Source: Tsukamurella pseudospumae (GTDB lineage: Bacteria; Actinomycetota; Actinomycetes; Mycobacteriales; Mycobacteriaceae). From it: a DNA stretch of 64,000 bases. The translations under genes and the position numbers were made by a program. The stretch spans positions 248,001 to 312,000 of the forward strand of contig NZ_LSRE01000001.1 of assembly GCF_001575205.1 (NCBI RefSeq). The letters run 5' to 3'. The notes beneath the pieces are model-generated. The model was not told the DNA's origin, ran no database searches, and saw nothing but the letters and a program-made list of their open reading frames with translations. Below are positions 1 to 10,294 of the stretch, piece after piece (the first letter of the stretch is position 1; each line of letters starts with the position of its first letter).

Positions 1-686
1 CGGGACGACAGTTTCGACGGTTCGAATCCGATCGTGCTGACCAACAGGTCGATCCACTCGTCGGTGGTGAACGATTCCCGCGCGGCGATGTACCTCGTGG
101 CATCGAACTGACCCAGTTGGATGGGCCGCAGCGCCGCGATCATCCATCGATCGTCCGTCGCCTCCCCGCCGAGGTACTCGACGTCGACCATGCACCACAC
201 GCCCCCGGTGAGCAGCTTCCGGTTGTTCCGGACGGTGCCGTCATCGATCGGCACACCGCGTAACCCGAGGTTGCCGAACGAGGCTGTGTGCTTGTCCCGC
301 TTCTCGTCGAGCACCACCGAGATCTTGTCGATCACCCGGTGCTTCCCGCGGTCCCTGATCGTCGACTTGATCAGCTCCGCCTCGCCGCGGTGCACGTAGT
401 GCTTAGCGAGGATGTCCCGCACGGCTTCGATCCCGGACTCTATCGTCGCCGGATCGTCGGTCGCGCAGTACTGCGCGAGGAGGAACTCGAGCACGTAGCC
501 CGGCACGACCGCGTTGCCCTTGATCCGGCCGACCAGGTCCTTGCGCACCACGAAGCCGGGGAACTGCACGTTCGCCTTCGCGTCCAGTTCACTCGTGTCG
601 GTGATGCCCGCATCGGGTTCCGCCGAAGGATCGTCGTCGATCGGAGCGTCGCTCACCAGATCGCCGTCACTCTCAGAAAGCGTCAT
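1..686 (-). CDS. brxL: BREX Lon-like protein BrxL (N-terminal part; 3' end lies outside the window)
   Basis: BrxL is the AAA+/Lon-like DNA-binding component of type I BREX phage defence. About 228 N-terminal residues are visible; the frame stays open to the window edge. Segments that resemble E. coli BrxL as I remember it include VVRKDL, the QYCATDD motif, VIDKI followed by LDEKRD, SFGNLGL, GGVWC, LRPIQL and AFTTDEWID. The ATPase and Lon-type catalytic domains would lie beyond base 1 and cannot be judged. The ATG overlaps the end of pglZ by 14 bases, which implies translational coupling in one BREX transcript. A 20-30 residue acidic N-terminal extension precedes the conserved part. Identification is firm; completeness is unknown. 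Confidence 0.93.
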   Translation of the reverse strand, partial: MTLSESDGDLVSDAPIDDDPSAEPDAGITDTSELDAKANVQFPGFVVRKDLVGRIKGNAVVPGYVLEFLLAQYCATDDPATIESGIEAVRDILAKHYVHRGEAELIKSTIRDRGKHRVIDKISVVLDEKRDKHTASFGNLGLRGVPIDDGTVRNNRKLLTGGVWCMVDVEYLGGEATDDRWMIAALRPIQLGQFDATRYIAARESFTTDEWIDLLVSTIGFEPSKLSS

Positions 687-3210
687 TGAAACCTCCGAAA
701 CCGCGCTGCAGTGTCGCGGTGGTGCTCTGGTAGGGAGTGGTATGACCGTTGATCCGCTCCTCCGCGCGGATCGTGATCACCTGGCCGTTGTACCGGTCTG
801 CCTCCTCGTTCAGCACGAGTTCGACGGTGCGGCCCCGGTCGCGGATGTCCTGCGCCTCGCTCGCCACATCGACCGTCCGCTCCCCGGATAGCAGCGCACC
901 GTCGGGCGCGTACACACCGATAACGAGCTCACGGCCGCGTGTCTTGCCCTGCACCGGGTCGCGTTGCAGCAGGGTGACCATGACGGTGCTCGTCGTGATT
1001 GTGGGAGTGCTGACGTTGACGTCCACCGTCACCTTGCTCACCGCGGAGTTGCGCCCGCGAATGAGCGTCACGAGTGGCACGACCACCTCCTGCAGCGACG
1101 CCCCGCCGTGCACGTACTGGTAGCCGGCTCCCTGCTTGCGCAGCCTGTGCAATCCGCGCGGAATCTGCACTTCGTCTCCGCTGTCGTAGCCGAGCGCCTG
1201 CGGCGTCCACGTGCGGAAGGCGGCTTGGTCCTTGAGTCCGTCGCCGATCACGTGGCGGCGTCCGAACGCCACCACTTCACCCTGCGGCGTCTCGCTCAAG
1301 TACTCGGTGGGTTCGAGGTCCGAACGCTGATAGAGGAACCCGTGGTCCGCCGTGACCAGGACGCGACTAGCGCGCATCTTCCCACTGCCGAAGCTCTTGA
1401 TGATCCGCAGCAGATCGCCCACCGCGGTCGCGCAGGCGTCAGGGACCTGGTGCGGCGCCTTGTGGCCGGCCTTATCAATCGTGTCGTGGTAGACGACGAG
1501 CGCATCATTGCTCTGCCACAATGCGTTCCGGTCCGCCGGACTCATCGACATCACGTCGTCGAAGTCGATCGCCGTGGCGTGCACCTTGGCCCACAGCGTG
1601 TTCCGAGCGGGCAGTCCGGAGGTGGAGGCACCGTCGACCCGGACGGACTCCCCGTGCAGGCTGAGCCTGCTGTGGGGCAGCATCGCCGCCATCCCCGCGA
1701 AGGTCAAGGAGGGAAGGGGTGCGAGCCGCGGTTCGACGATGGCGTCGAACCAGTCGTTCTCCCGGTTCGCGCGCTGCGCGAGCTCGAGACCCACCTCGTA
1801 GCGGAACGCATCGGAGATGACGACGAGAGTCTTCGCCTTGGCCGGCAGGTCGTGGGCTGCGAATCCGCGCAGCGGCTCGACTCCTGGCACTGCCCACTCC
1901 GTCAGCGCGTCGACCTGCTCCTGCCATGCGGCGGCAAGCGGGCGCTGGTATTTGAGGAGGTACTGCTTCTCGACCTTGTCCGCCAATTCCGTGGGCAACT
2001 CGGTCTCGGCGGTCGCGAAGTAGTTGCGGAATCTCCGGTACGCACCGTCGATGGGAGCCCACGACGAGGCATAGCTGCGGACACCGTCCGTGGCGTCGGC
2101 CATCACGGGGAGGAACGCTTCGATCCGGGTGAGGCACTCCGCAGCTGCCTCGAGCGCGGCGTAGGAGTTCTGCTGGTCGATGAACCACGTGGTGCTGCGC
2201 CGCTTCGCGAGGATCTCTCGTACCGCATCGGGCGCGAGTTCACGCCGGTGGATGGCGGCCGCAAGCCTGCCGATGACGACCTCGTCGACGACCGGGAAGA
2301 CGTTGCCTGCGGCCAGTTCGTCGAGCGGGTGGCCGGCACCGCGCAGGCGGTCGATGATGTTCAGGTCACGCTCGGCGGTCCGCGCCAGATACGTGAATAG
2401 CTGGTCGTACTGACGGCCGTCGCGCAGCCGCTCGAAGTCGATCCGTGCCGGGTTGCGGGCGTCGGGCCATTGCCGCCAGGCCTGGTCGAACAACCATGTC
2501 ACCAGGCCGGCTACGCTCGGTGAGTCGGTTCGGTAACCGTAGATATCGGCGCATCCGCTCCACAGGAAGTCCGTCAGGTCCGCGTCCGCCAGTGTCTGGT
2601 ACCCGGTGTCCTCGTCGTCGGCGTAATCCACGAACAGCGCGGTCACGATGTCCTGCAGCCGATGGCTGTCCTTCCCCTCCAGCCCCAGGACCTCCGCCGA
2701 GAGGAACGCCAGTACCTTGGCGGCGAGATCCTTCGGTGGAAGTGTTGGATCGACGTCGGCCAGCCGCGCGCGTACCGCGGCAATCCGGCCCGGTACTGCG
2801 AACGCGAACGAATGCCGCTCCACGACCGGGTCGACGTCGCGGTCGGTCAGCCCCAGTTCGTGGACCAAGATTGCCGCCGTGTCGGCCGTGAACACGCCGT
2901 ACCCGGCTTCCAGGTCGAGGAGCCAGTTGTCCGGCCGCGAAGGCCTCTCCCCGGTGCGGTACACGAGGTGCCGGCGCCGCCTGTCGCGCACCGGGTCGTC
3001 GAGGTCCGCGTAAACCCGCGTCTTGATCCCCAGCTCATTGCCCTCGACCCGATGCACGACCACGTCGTAGGCCCCAGCGCCGAGGACGCCGACGATCTCG
3101 TCGAGACCTGCGGAGTACTCCCCCGAAACGTCGATCCAGGTGATGACCGGGCTGCTGGCGAACCGTTCCGCCAGCAGCTCGCCAATCCGGTTCGACGGTG
3201 CTGCCGTCAC
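673..3210 (-). CDS. pglZ: BREX-1 phosphatase-like protein PglZ
   Basis: 845 residues, a normal PglZ length. PglZ is an alkaline-phosphatase-superfamily protein that is essential for BREX and works with PglX and the BrxB/BrxC assembly. The PglZ domain is recognisable from the metal-site motif VISDAFRYEVG near residue 461 and by HDTIDKAGH and TADHGFLYQR near residues 565-620. The N-terminal half resembles the DNA- and partner-binding region of type A PglZ. It starts with GTG, overlapping the pglX stop by 4 bases (GTGA), and its own stop overlaps brxL. No frameshift or internal stop is seen. Confidence 0.95.
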   Translation of the reverse strand: MTAAPSNRIGELLAERFASSPVITWIDVSGEYSAGLDEIVGVLGAGAYDVVVHRVEGNELGIKTRVYADLDDPVRDRRRRHLVYRTGERPSRPDNWLLDLEAGYGVFTADTAAILVHELGLTDRDVDPVVERHSFAFAVPGRIAAVRARLADVDPTLPPKDLAAKVLAFLSAEVLGLEGKDSHRLQDIVTALFVDYADDEDTGYQTLADADLTDFLWSGCADIYGYRTDSPSVAGLVTWLFDQAWRQWPDARNPARIDFERLRDGRQYDQLFTYLARTAERDLNIIDRLRGAGHPLDELAAGNVFPVVDEVVIGRLAAAIHRRELAPDAVREILAKRRSTTWFIDQQNSYAALEAAAECLTRIEAFLPVMADATDGVRSYASSWAPIDGAYRRFRNYFATAETELPTELADKVEKQYLLKYQRPLAAAWQEQVDALTEWAVPGVEPLRGFAAHDLPAKAKTLVVISDAFRYEVGLELAQRANRENDWFDAIVEPRLAPLPSLTFAGMAAMLPHSRLSLHGESVRVDGASTSGLPARNTLWAKVHATAIDFDDVMSMSPADRNALWQSNDALVVYHDTIDKAGHKAPHQVPDACATAVGDLLRIIKSFGSGKMRASRVLVTADHGFLYQRSDLEPTEYLSETPQGEVVAFGRRHVIGDGLKDQAAFRTWTPQALGYDSGDEVQIPRGLHRLRKQGAGYQYVHGGASLQEVVVPLVTLIRGRNSAVSKVTVDVNVSTPTITTSTVMVTLLQRDPVQGKTRGRELVIGVYAPDGALLSGERTVDVASEAQDIRDRGRTVELVLNEEADRYNGQVITIRAEERINGHTTPYQSTTATLQRGFGGFNDAF

Positions 3211-6200
3211 GACAGACCCTTCACGTACTTCAGGACCGCGCCGAGCTTCGGGTAGTTCTGCTTGACGCCGTCGTCGAGGTCGAGCGCGATCTCCGCGGTG
3301 GACAACGGGAACAGCGTGGTGGTCACCCAGTCCTGCACCTCGCGCCGCACCCGAGTCAGCTCGTCCTGCTCCTTGATGAGATCCCTCGCCTCAGACTTGT
3401 CAGCGGTGTCGAGGGCGTGCGCGATGGTCGTGAGACGGGCCTCTTGCTTATCCAGCATGTCATTCGCGTAGTTCTCGCGGACGATGCCGAGCGTCGTCGG
3501 CGTGTACCGGTGCAGGTAGACCAGCGCGCTGAAGCCCTTGTTGGGTTGCTTCGAATTCGACGACACCTGCCAGTAAATCGGGCGGTTCGAGTACATCTTG
3601 AGGTGATCGGCGTAGAAGTCCTTGAGAAAGTACTGCCGCAGATCTTTCCGCTTACCCAATCCGAGCGCGTGTTCGATCCAACTCACGTTTGCGGTGAGAT
3701 TCTCTTCGCCGAACGCGACGGATAGGAATTCCCGAATACGCGAGAGGATATCGTCCGGGAAATACTCATTCTCCGTGATCGGTACGATCCCGTCATCGTC
3801 CGGTCGAAACCGCGAGTTCGGTACCTTGACCTCAAAATCTGCGATGGTCGAACCCGCATCCGCCAAAATCAGACCAGGTTCATCCAAGCTGTACCGGCCC
3901 ATGATGCACCCGACGGCGTATGACAGGAGCTCCCGAGCAAGGTCTTGATCGAATAACGCGCGGTATTCCTCTTCGCGCCTGGAGCGCGAATTGCTCGGAC
4001 GGTACCTGAAGTGCGGATTAAGAGTCACCGACACCTTATCGATGGATACGGCGACAGGAACCTCCGCCTGCAGGCCATACGCACGTGCGAATAGTTCGTT
4101 ATTTCTCTGCTCGAGCGAGCGAGCCTCTTCCGCAATAGCGATCGAGTTTCCCCACAGGATTCCCGAGGCCTCAACCAGATCCGAGCAACCCAGACCAATC
4201 GTCGGATGTGAAACAAAATCCCACGAACACTCCCGAGCATTCCAATCCGATCGAAATATCGAGACCAAACGATCTACGCACTCACATACATCGTCAAGCA
4301 CGTCAGCAATCACCGGTAGATTCCTGACCTGGCCCGCTTCGACGTTGATAGTCGGCGACAGAGCCGCGACCGTTTCACTCGCGCAGGTAGAGTTCAGATA
4401 CCCAAGAAGGTGGGAGAACGAGATCCCCTGCTCCGGGAATATCGACATTCCAGCAACGTCAAATACGAATCCGGGCGGAAAGTATCTAAACGAGGTATCG
4501 CCGGTACCGACCTTCGACCACGAAATCGACGGACGGAAGTAGAAGGAGCGAGACCTGGGAAACGAGTGGCCGAAGCTCTCAATTCTCCTACCCGCATCTT
4601 GCCAGTCCACAACTTCAGACATGTTACCGAACCACCGACGAAACTGCCCACCCTTATTGTAGGGAAACCAACGAAATTCAACATTTCGAGAATCCTCTTC
4701 GGAGAGGCATTTCGAAGTAAAGCGCGAGATTGCCACTTCATGCCATTGGCGAACGAACCGTTCATTCTTACCAGTGGTGAGACCATTGACCACGTTCGCT
4801 ACACTCCCAAGCAGCGAGTGACTGTGAAAGGACGACCGCAATCCGTCGGACAACCAATACACGATCGGAGACTCGGGCACTGCCTCAAATTCGTTCATTG
4901 AACTGACGAAACGAATTCGCGCGTCACCTTGTGCGTTATTCGCCTGAACTAGACAGGATCGTTTTTCCTCTTCGGATCGACCTTCGACAAGTCGAAAGAA
5001 TTGCCCGTTTCCAGTCCGCCGGGATGCGATATCAACAACGAATGCGGTGGTCTGCACGACTTCGCCGCCGATCGAGTCGAATCCCCTCGCTCCCAGATGT
5101 GCCATGGTCACGATGTGCCCCCACTCTGGCAGCCGCGCGCGGAACTTGCGGTACGAGGTCAGGAACATCCACGACTGCATCGTCACCATTGCGACCGAGC
5201 CGGACGGACGAGCGAGCTCCGCGTTCCGCTCGATGAACATCGCATAGAGGTCGGCCTTGGTTTCGGGGAACCGTGCCTTCGCGAAGTCGCTGAGCTGCCC
5301 GCCCATGTTGCCGCTGCCCAAGTAGGGCGGGTTGGCAACGACGACGTGGTACTGATCGTCCTCCAGCGCATCTGCCTGCCGGTACAGGCGGCGCGCCCGG
5401 ACGAGGACCTCGCGACGGGCCTCGAAGGTGGTGTCGGCACCGTCGGACTGCTCGGCGTCGGTGAGGATACGGCGCAGGACGGCCATGCCGACCGGGTCGA
5501 CGCGGATCAGCGAGCCGAAGGTGTCCGCGTACACGAACGCCTGCAGCAGCGATTCCAGCGCTGCGCGGTCATCGCGACAGAGGCCCCGCGCCAGCAATTC
5601 CACATCGTCTCCGTCGAAGGTCAGAGGCTCGATCCGAACGATGTCCGGGCGGACGGGGGCACCGTCGACCTTGCGGGTGAGGAACCTACGGTCCTTCTCC
5701 CGAGCCTTCATGGCAAGCGCGAACGACGCGAGCTGCGCGGCGCGCGAGTCGATCTCAAGGCCACGAAGGTTGTGGGTGAGGATCTTCTGCGGAATCTCGG
5801 TGCGCGCGTAGCCCGCTTCCTCGTAGATGTGGAAGAGCAGGTCGAAGGCGTAGGTGAGCATGTGGCCGGAGCCGCAGGCCGGGTCGACCAGGCGGATCTC
5901 CTCGGGCGATTCGACGGTGATGCCCGTGTCGGGTTGGCCCTCGATCGGCTCGACGAAGTACGGCATGTGCTCGCGCAGAGCGCTGTTCGGGCGAGAGCGA
6001 AGCCACAGCCGCCCCAGGGAGTTCTCGACCAGGTACCGCACGATCCAGTGCGGCGTGAACAGCTGGGTGACGGCGGGAAGTTCCGCTGCGTCGATCGGCA
6101 CCTTGGCCTTGTTGATCTCGTCCTTGAGATCGGAGTTGTAGAACTGATACAGCCAGCCCACCACTTCAACGGTCGCGCAGGCATCGTCGTCCATCACGGT

Positions 6201-6752
6201 GACGGCCCGCTCGCGAACGGAGGTCGGCGCGAGCAGGTCGGCCGGCACCAGTAGGCGGATCCAGTCGGCCGGGCCGGTGAACACCTCCGGCATCGACGGG
6301 TACCAGGCCACGAACATCGCGCGTAACAGGAGCGCGTACGCCTCGAGTTCGGGATTCTCCGAGGTGCGCCGTCCGCTGAGCAACGCGGACACCTCGGTGC
6401 GCGTGCGCTCAGGAACCTCATCGCCGAACTCGCCGGACTGAGCCCGGAGGAGGATCTCGGGCAGGTTCGACGCGGAATCCGCCGCGGGCGAGACCACACG
6501 GTAGAGCCCGGAGAACCCGCGCACGTCCATGAACCGGGCCGCAGTGAGACGGTTGAACCAGGTGTGGGCGGCGGTGTCCGCGACCCAGGTCTCGCCGTGC
6601 TCGGCGACCGCGGCGCGCAGTCCTGCGACGTCGTTCGGGTACTCGGCGGCGATCTTCGGATCGTTCAGCGCCTGGGTCACCAGGCCCGCCATCTGATCGA
6701 GGAGGGTGACGCGAGCCGCGGTGGCGAACTTCTCCAGCTTCGACGAATCCAT
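3207..6752 (-). CDS. pglX: BREX-1 adenine-specific DNA methyltransferase PglX
   Basis: 1181 residues, full length for BREX-1 PglX. The enzyme methylates adenine (N6) in a non-palindromic host motif and marks self DNA. SAM-binding motif I is DPACGSGHML near residue 290, and the catalytic motif NPPY lies near residue 473 (VVVANPPYLGSG). Residues about 565-1030 (bases about 3650-5060) form the putative target-recognition region, and this stretch is clearly AT-richer than the rest of the operon. ATG start overlaps the brxC stop by one base (TGATG). The frame is open throughout, so the composition shift is not decay; see the findings. Confidence 0.96.
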   Translation of the reverse strand: MDSSKLEKFATAARVTLLDQMAGLVTQALNDPKIAAEYPNDVAGLRAAVAEHGETWVADTAAHTWFNRLTAARFMDVRGFSGLYRVVSPAADSASNLPEILLRAQSGEFGDEVPERTRTEVSALLSGRRTSENPELEAYALLLRAMFVAWYPSMPEVFTGPADWIRLLVPADLLAPTSVRERAVTVMDDDACATVEVVGWLYQFYNSDLKDEINKAKVPIDAAELPAVTQLFTPHWIVRYLVENSLGRLWLRSRPNSALREHMPYFVEPIEGQPDTGITVESPEEIRLVDPACGSGHMLTYAFDLLFHIYEEAGYARTEIPQKILTHNLRGLEIDSRAAQLASFALAMKAREKDRRFLTRKVDGAPVRPDIVRIEPLTFDGDDVELLARGLCRDDRAALESLLQAFVYADTFGSLIRVDPVGMAVLRRILTDAEQSDGADTTFEARREVLVRARRLYRQADALEDDQYHVVVANPPYLGSGNMGGQLSDFAKARFPETKADLYAMFIERNAELARPSGSVAMVTMQSWMFLTSYRKFRARLPEWGHIVTMAHLGARGFDSIGGEVVQTTAFVVDIASRRTGNGQFFRLVEGRSEEEKRSCLVQANNAQGDARIRFVSSMNEFEAVPESPIVYWLSDGLRSSFHSHSLLGSVANVVNGLTTGKNERFVRQWHEVAISRFTSKCLSEEDSRNVEFRWFPYNKGGQFRRWFGNMSEVVDWQDAGRRIESFGHSFPRSRSFYFRPSISWSKVGTGDTSFRYFPPGFVFDVAGMSIFPEQGISFSHLLGYLNSTCASETVAALSPTINVEAGQVRNLPVIADVLDDVCECVDRLVSIFRSDWNARECSWDFVSHPTIGLGCSDLVEASGILWGNSIAIAEEARSLEQRNNELFARAYGLQAEVPVAVSIDKVSVTLNPHFRYRPSNSRSRREEEYRALFDQDLARELLSYAVGCIMGRYSLDEPGLILADAGSTIADFEVKVPNSRFRPDDDGIVPITENEYFPDDILSRIREFLSVAFGEENLTANVSWIEHALGLGKRKDLRQYFLKDFYADHLKMYSNRPIYWQVSSNSKQPNKGFSALVYLHRYTPTTLGIVRENYANDMLDKQEARLTTIAHALDTADKSEARDLIKEQDELTRVRREVQDWVTTTLFPLSTAEIALDLDDGVKQNYPKLGAVLKYVKGLS

Positions 6753-9700
6753 CAGAGGATCACCGTCTTCCCGGCCTCGACCGCAGCGCGCAGAGCACCA
6801 CCCACCCGTTCGAGGTAGCGGTCAACATCGGCGGAGGTGCGCAGAGTTGCCTGCGAACCATGCACTTCGAGTTCCGAAATGTTGACCGTCTCCGGCTCTG
6901 GCTTCGGCGGCTTGCCGCCGCCTCCGTCGGTCCCACGTCCTCCTGAACCGTCCGAATCGAGGTCTTCCGGTTCAGCTCGCCCCGCCACGAGTGCCTTGAT
7001 GGCGTCGCGGAACGCCGCGTCGAAAGACTGCCGCGCCAGTGCCACTGCGCCGCGAGTGGAGTGTGTTGCCACTGCGTTGCGCATGGTCTGCAGTGCGGTC
7101 ACCGCGTGTTCCCGCGCCGCTGGGCTCGCGTCCAGGTACTCCTGCGTCGCCCGCAATGCGGCGATACGCTCATCGATCGCCGTGGCTAGTGTGTCGCGGT
7201 CGTGCGCCACGGCACCGTCGACGTGCGAGAGCAGGCGCTCGTGGACCCGCTTGATCCGCGGCACGACCTCGCCGCGCAGGAAGTCGGGGTCGCCGAGGTC
7301 ACCTGTGAGCTGCGCGAGATCGTCGGCGTCCGCGTCGTGCAGCTCGGCTTCCCGGTCCTGCAGGAACCGCTTCGCCGCAGCGATCACGGCCGGCTGCTGA
7401 CCGTTGAGGAACCCCCGAATCGGATCGAGAGTGTCCTCCTTGAGATCCAGCAGGTCGTCTGCGTCGTCGAGGAACTCACTGAGGTACCACTCGGCCGGAC
7501 GCCCGTCCACCAGCGCGCGCAGCCGGGCGGCCGCTGCCTGGACCTTCTCGGTGAAGGGGTACGGCTCGCCGGCCCACCGCGCCACCTCGTCGGCGGTGCC
7601 GGCCAGCTCGGTCCGCACCTTCTCGATCAGGTCGTCGGTGTTCGAGAACGTGTCGCTGCTGTCGGCGAAGTCCGCGAGGAATCGCTGCAGCTTGCGCACC
7701 TTGGCGGGGTCGTGCGCGCGCACCTCGTCCACATGAATCTGACGGTGCTTGTGCCGGTTCGTCAGCTCGCCGGCGATCTCGCTGCGGACGAGGGTCCGCG
7801 AGTCGAGCCGCAGGCGCACCCGCCCTGCGACCACGGCATGCGCGATGACGGCGAGCACCGACGTCGTGGACCATCCGAACGGCGGCTTCGCGAAATGCTC
7901 CACGAGATGACCGACGGTCGCATCCACCTGACGCGTCTTCGCGTACTGCACCTCGTTGACCACCGTGCGTGCCAGTTCGTCGAGCGACGAGGTCACGTCG
8001 AGGTCGAGAGTGTTCTCCTCGCGCAGGATGCGGCCGACGTCGCCGTCCGTGAGACTCGAGGCGGCGCGTGCCTCGTTGATCCGCAGGTACAGCGATTCGA
8101 TCGCCACCTGCAACCCGGCGTTGACCCGATCCTTCGCGCTGCCGCCGCCGACCTGGATGATCGTCCCGTTGTGGACCAGATCGGCGTTCGCGACGGCACG
8201 CGCCACCTCCGCACGTACGGCGCGCCCGCGCTCGACGTTCGCGCGGCCGTGTGAGGCCAGGATTCGCTGGCGCGACTCGGGCAACGTCGACTTCATCTGC
8301 AGCTGCACATAGCTGTTGGTGCGGACGAAGAGCTCGATGTCGTCCCTCGTGCGGTCCGTGAGGTCCAGCACCACGAACAGCGCGCCCGCCGCCCCGATCG
8401 ACTGCTGCTTCACATCGTCGACGGTGCGGTACCCGTACGGGGTGATGAACCGGACGCTCAGCGGCTCGGTTCGCCCCTGCCGCTCGTCGTCGAGCCATCG
8501 CTCGAGCCCCAGATCCACACCTGTGGCGTCGTGCCGGATCTTGCCCCCGACACCCGTGGCGGCCACGATCTCGTCGTTGAGGAGCTTCTTGACGTCGGCG
8601 TCGTTGCGGGCGTGGTTCTTGATCGCCTTCTCGACGTCCTGTTCCTCGTTCGTCAGGTACGAGTAGGCGTTGCCGGAACGCTGCACATAGGTAGCCCGCT
8701 CGAGTTCCTTGAGCGCACGCTCCACGTCGGTGTGCAGGGCTGCGATGTTCGCGTCGATCTCAGGGGTCAGCAGCACCGACAGCGACTGCGGCGTGGCCTC
8801 GAACCAGTCGACGTACTTCGTCATGAGCAGCGCCTTGAGCAGCCGCAACTGCAGGTCTCGATCGGGTCCGGTGATGTTGCGCGACGCGCTGATCACGTTC
8901 TGCTTGATGTCGGAGTTGAGCGACTTCTCGATGCCGTCGAAGAACATGTCGAACGTGGCGAGCTCGCCCACGCCGGCCGACTTCATCGACGAGCCGATGT
9001 CCTTGGTGACCCCCAGCAGCGAACGCTCACCCACCGACGAGTGCTTCCCCGTGAATGCATTGAAATCCGAAAGGCCGCGCATCGCGTCGTGGAACAGCTC
9101 GAACTGGTAGTCCACGAACGGGTAGGTGTTCACGAAGTCGGACTCGTTCGCGTAGCTGCTCAACGGGCGCTGGCTCTGCAGCGCGAACAGCGAACGGAAC
9201 CGCTCGTGCTTGCTCTCATAGGTCCCGGACAGCAGCTCCACGCCGTCCGGCGTCTTCTCCAGTAGGCGCCGCGAGACCACGTCCTTGACGTTGCGAGAAT
9301 CGAGTTTGAGCGCAACGGCGAAGCGCGCCTGGATCTTCGAGAAGTCCTGCTGCTGCTCCTTCGTCCGGTCCCCCAGGATCGATTCGAGCACCTCCTGTGA
9401 GGTCACGAACACCCAGGCGCGACCACGACACCGCGTGTGCAGCGACTCTGTGATGGTCTGAAGGCTCAGCATGAGTTGGGTGTTCTGCCCGATGAACTGC
9501 CCGATCTCGTCTACGAAGAAGGCCAGACGGTGCCCGGCCGGTTGCGCATCGAGCCACTGCGCCACTTCCTCGGTGAACGCCTCGATCGACGTGGCACTGT
9601 GCGTCTGCCGATAGGTGGCGAGCGGCGCCGAGATCGATTGCCCGGTCACCTCGGCGTAGGCTTTTTCCGCCGCGGCATCGGCGAACACCGCGAGTTCGCG

Positions 9701-10294
9701 GCCCTGTTCCCACGGCTTGCCGTAGTGCCGCTCGAAGGCGCCCTTGAACTGGTCGAGCACGCCCTGCGCCGCCAGGTCGCGCTCGAACCGCGCGATGTAC
9801 GGGCTCTTCCCGTACAGCCCGGCCGCGTCGTAGAAGACCTGCACGAACACGTCGAGCAGCGCGCCCGGCTCGTCCTTGTTGTTCTTGTCGACCTTCTCGT
9901 CGATGTTGAACAGCAAAGAGGTTGCGGGGATCGCCGCAGCGCGCCCCAGAGCGCCGCGGACGATCGCGTCCTCGGCCGGCAGCTTCGCCTGGAAGTCCGG
10001 GACCACGTCCGAGCGGGAGAGCTCCGCTCCCGGCACGTCACCAAGGAGGTAGGCGAGCATCTTGAGCAGATGCGATTTGCCCGAGCCGAAGAACCCGGCG
10101 ATCCACACCCCGTTCGACGGCGCCTCGCCCGGGAAGGTGTACGCCTCCAACAGGTCCCGCAGGTGATCGGCCACCTCCGCGGTGATCACGTACTCGCGCA
10201 CCTCTTCGCGCAACTTCCCCGAGCTGGACGCCTTGACCACGCCGTCCAGTGGACGGTCGATGTCCTTCGCCAGGATCTGTTCCAGATTCGTCAC
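6752..10294 (-). CDS. brxC: BREX P-loop ATPase BrxC
   Basis: 1180 residues, close to the usual ~1200 for BrxC (DUF499/PglY-like AAA protein). The Walker A motif GFFGSGKS is at residues 67-74. An acidic FFVDEIGQFIG motif (Walker B-like) lies about 200 residues further on. I chose the GTG at 10294 because the protein then begins directly with the conserved MTNLEQILAKDIDR segment and overlaps the brxB stop as GTGA; the longer open frame upstream is antisense-like, Arg-rich shadow of brxB. BrxC is thought to form an NTP-dependent scaffold with BrxB and PglZ. The Gly/Pro-rich C-terminal linker precedes a short helical tail. Confidence 0.94.
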   Translation of the reverse strand: MTNLEQILAKDIDRPLDGVVKASSSGKLREEVREYVITAEVADHLRDLLEAYTFPGEAPSNGVWIAGFFGSGKSHLLKMLAYLLGDVPGAELSRSDVVPDFQAKLPAEDAIVRGALGRAAAIPATSLLFNIDEKVDKNNKDEPGALLDVFVQVFYDAAGLYGKSPYIARFERDLAAQGVLDQFKGAFERHYGKPWEQGRELAVFADAAAEKAYAEVTGQSISAPLATYRQTHSATSIEAFTEEVAQWLDAQPAGHRLAFFVDEIGQFIGQNTQLMLSLQTITESLHTRCRGRAWVFVTSQEVLESILGDRTKEQQQDFSKIQARFAVALKLDSRNVKDVVSRRLLEKTPDGVELLSGTYESKHERFRSLFALQSQRPLSSYANESDFVNTYPFVDYQFELFHDAMRGLSDFNAFTGKHSSVGERSLLGVTKDIGSSMKSAGVGELATFDMFFDGIEKSLNSDIKQNVISASRNITGPDRDLQLRLLKALLMTKYVDWFEATPQSLSVLLTPEIDANIAALHTDVERALKELERATYVQRSGNAYSYLTNEEQDVEKAIKNHARNDADVKKLLNDEIVAATGVGGKIRHDATGVDLGLERWLDDERQGRTEPLSVRFITPYGYRTVDDVKQQSIGAAGALFVVLDLTDRTRDDIELFVRTNSYVQLQMKSTLPESRQRILASHGRANVERGRAVRAEVARAVANADLVHNGTIIQVGGGSAKDRVNAGLQVAIESLYLRINEARAASSLTDGDVGRILREENTLDLDVTSSLDELARTVVNEVQYAKTRQVDATVGHLVEHFAKPPFGWSTTSVLAVIAHAVVAGRVRLRLDSRTLVRSEIAGELTNRHKHRQIHVDEVRAHDPAKVRKLQRFLADFADSSDTFSNTDDLIEKVRTELAGTADEVARWAGEPYPFTEKVQAAAARLRALVDGRPAEWYLSEFLDDADDLLDLKEDTLDPIRGFLNGQQPAVIAAAKRFLQDREAELHDADADDLAQLTGDLGDPDFLRGEVVPRIKRVHERLLSHVDGAVAHDRDTLATAIDERIAALRATQEYLDASPAAREHAVTALQTMRNAVATHSTRGAVALARQSFDAAFRDAIKALVAGRAEPEDLDSDGSGGRGTDGGGGKPPKPEPETVNISELEVHGSQATLRTSADVDRYLERVGGALRAAVEAGKTVIL

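Noticed and set aside
3650-5060. Decay or frameshift of pglX in the AT-rich patch
   Set aside because: The frame is open for the full 1181 residues and family-like sequence resumes at both ends.
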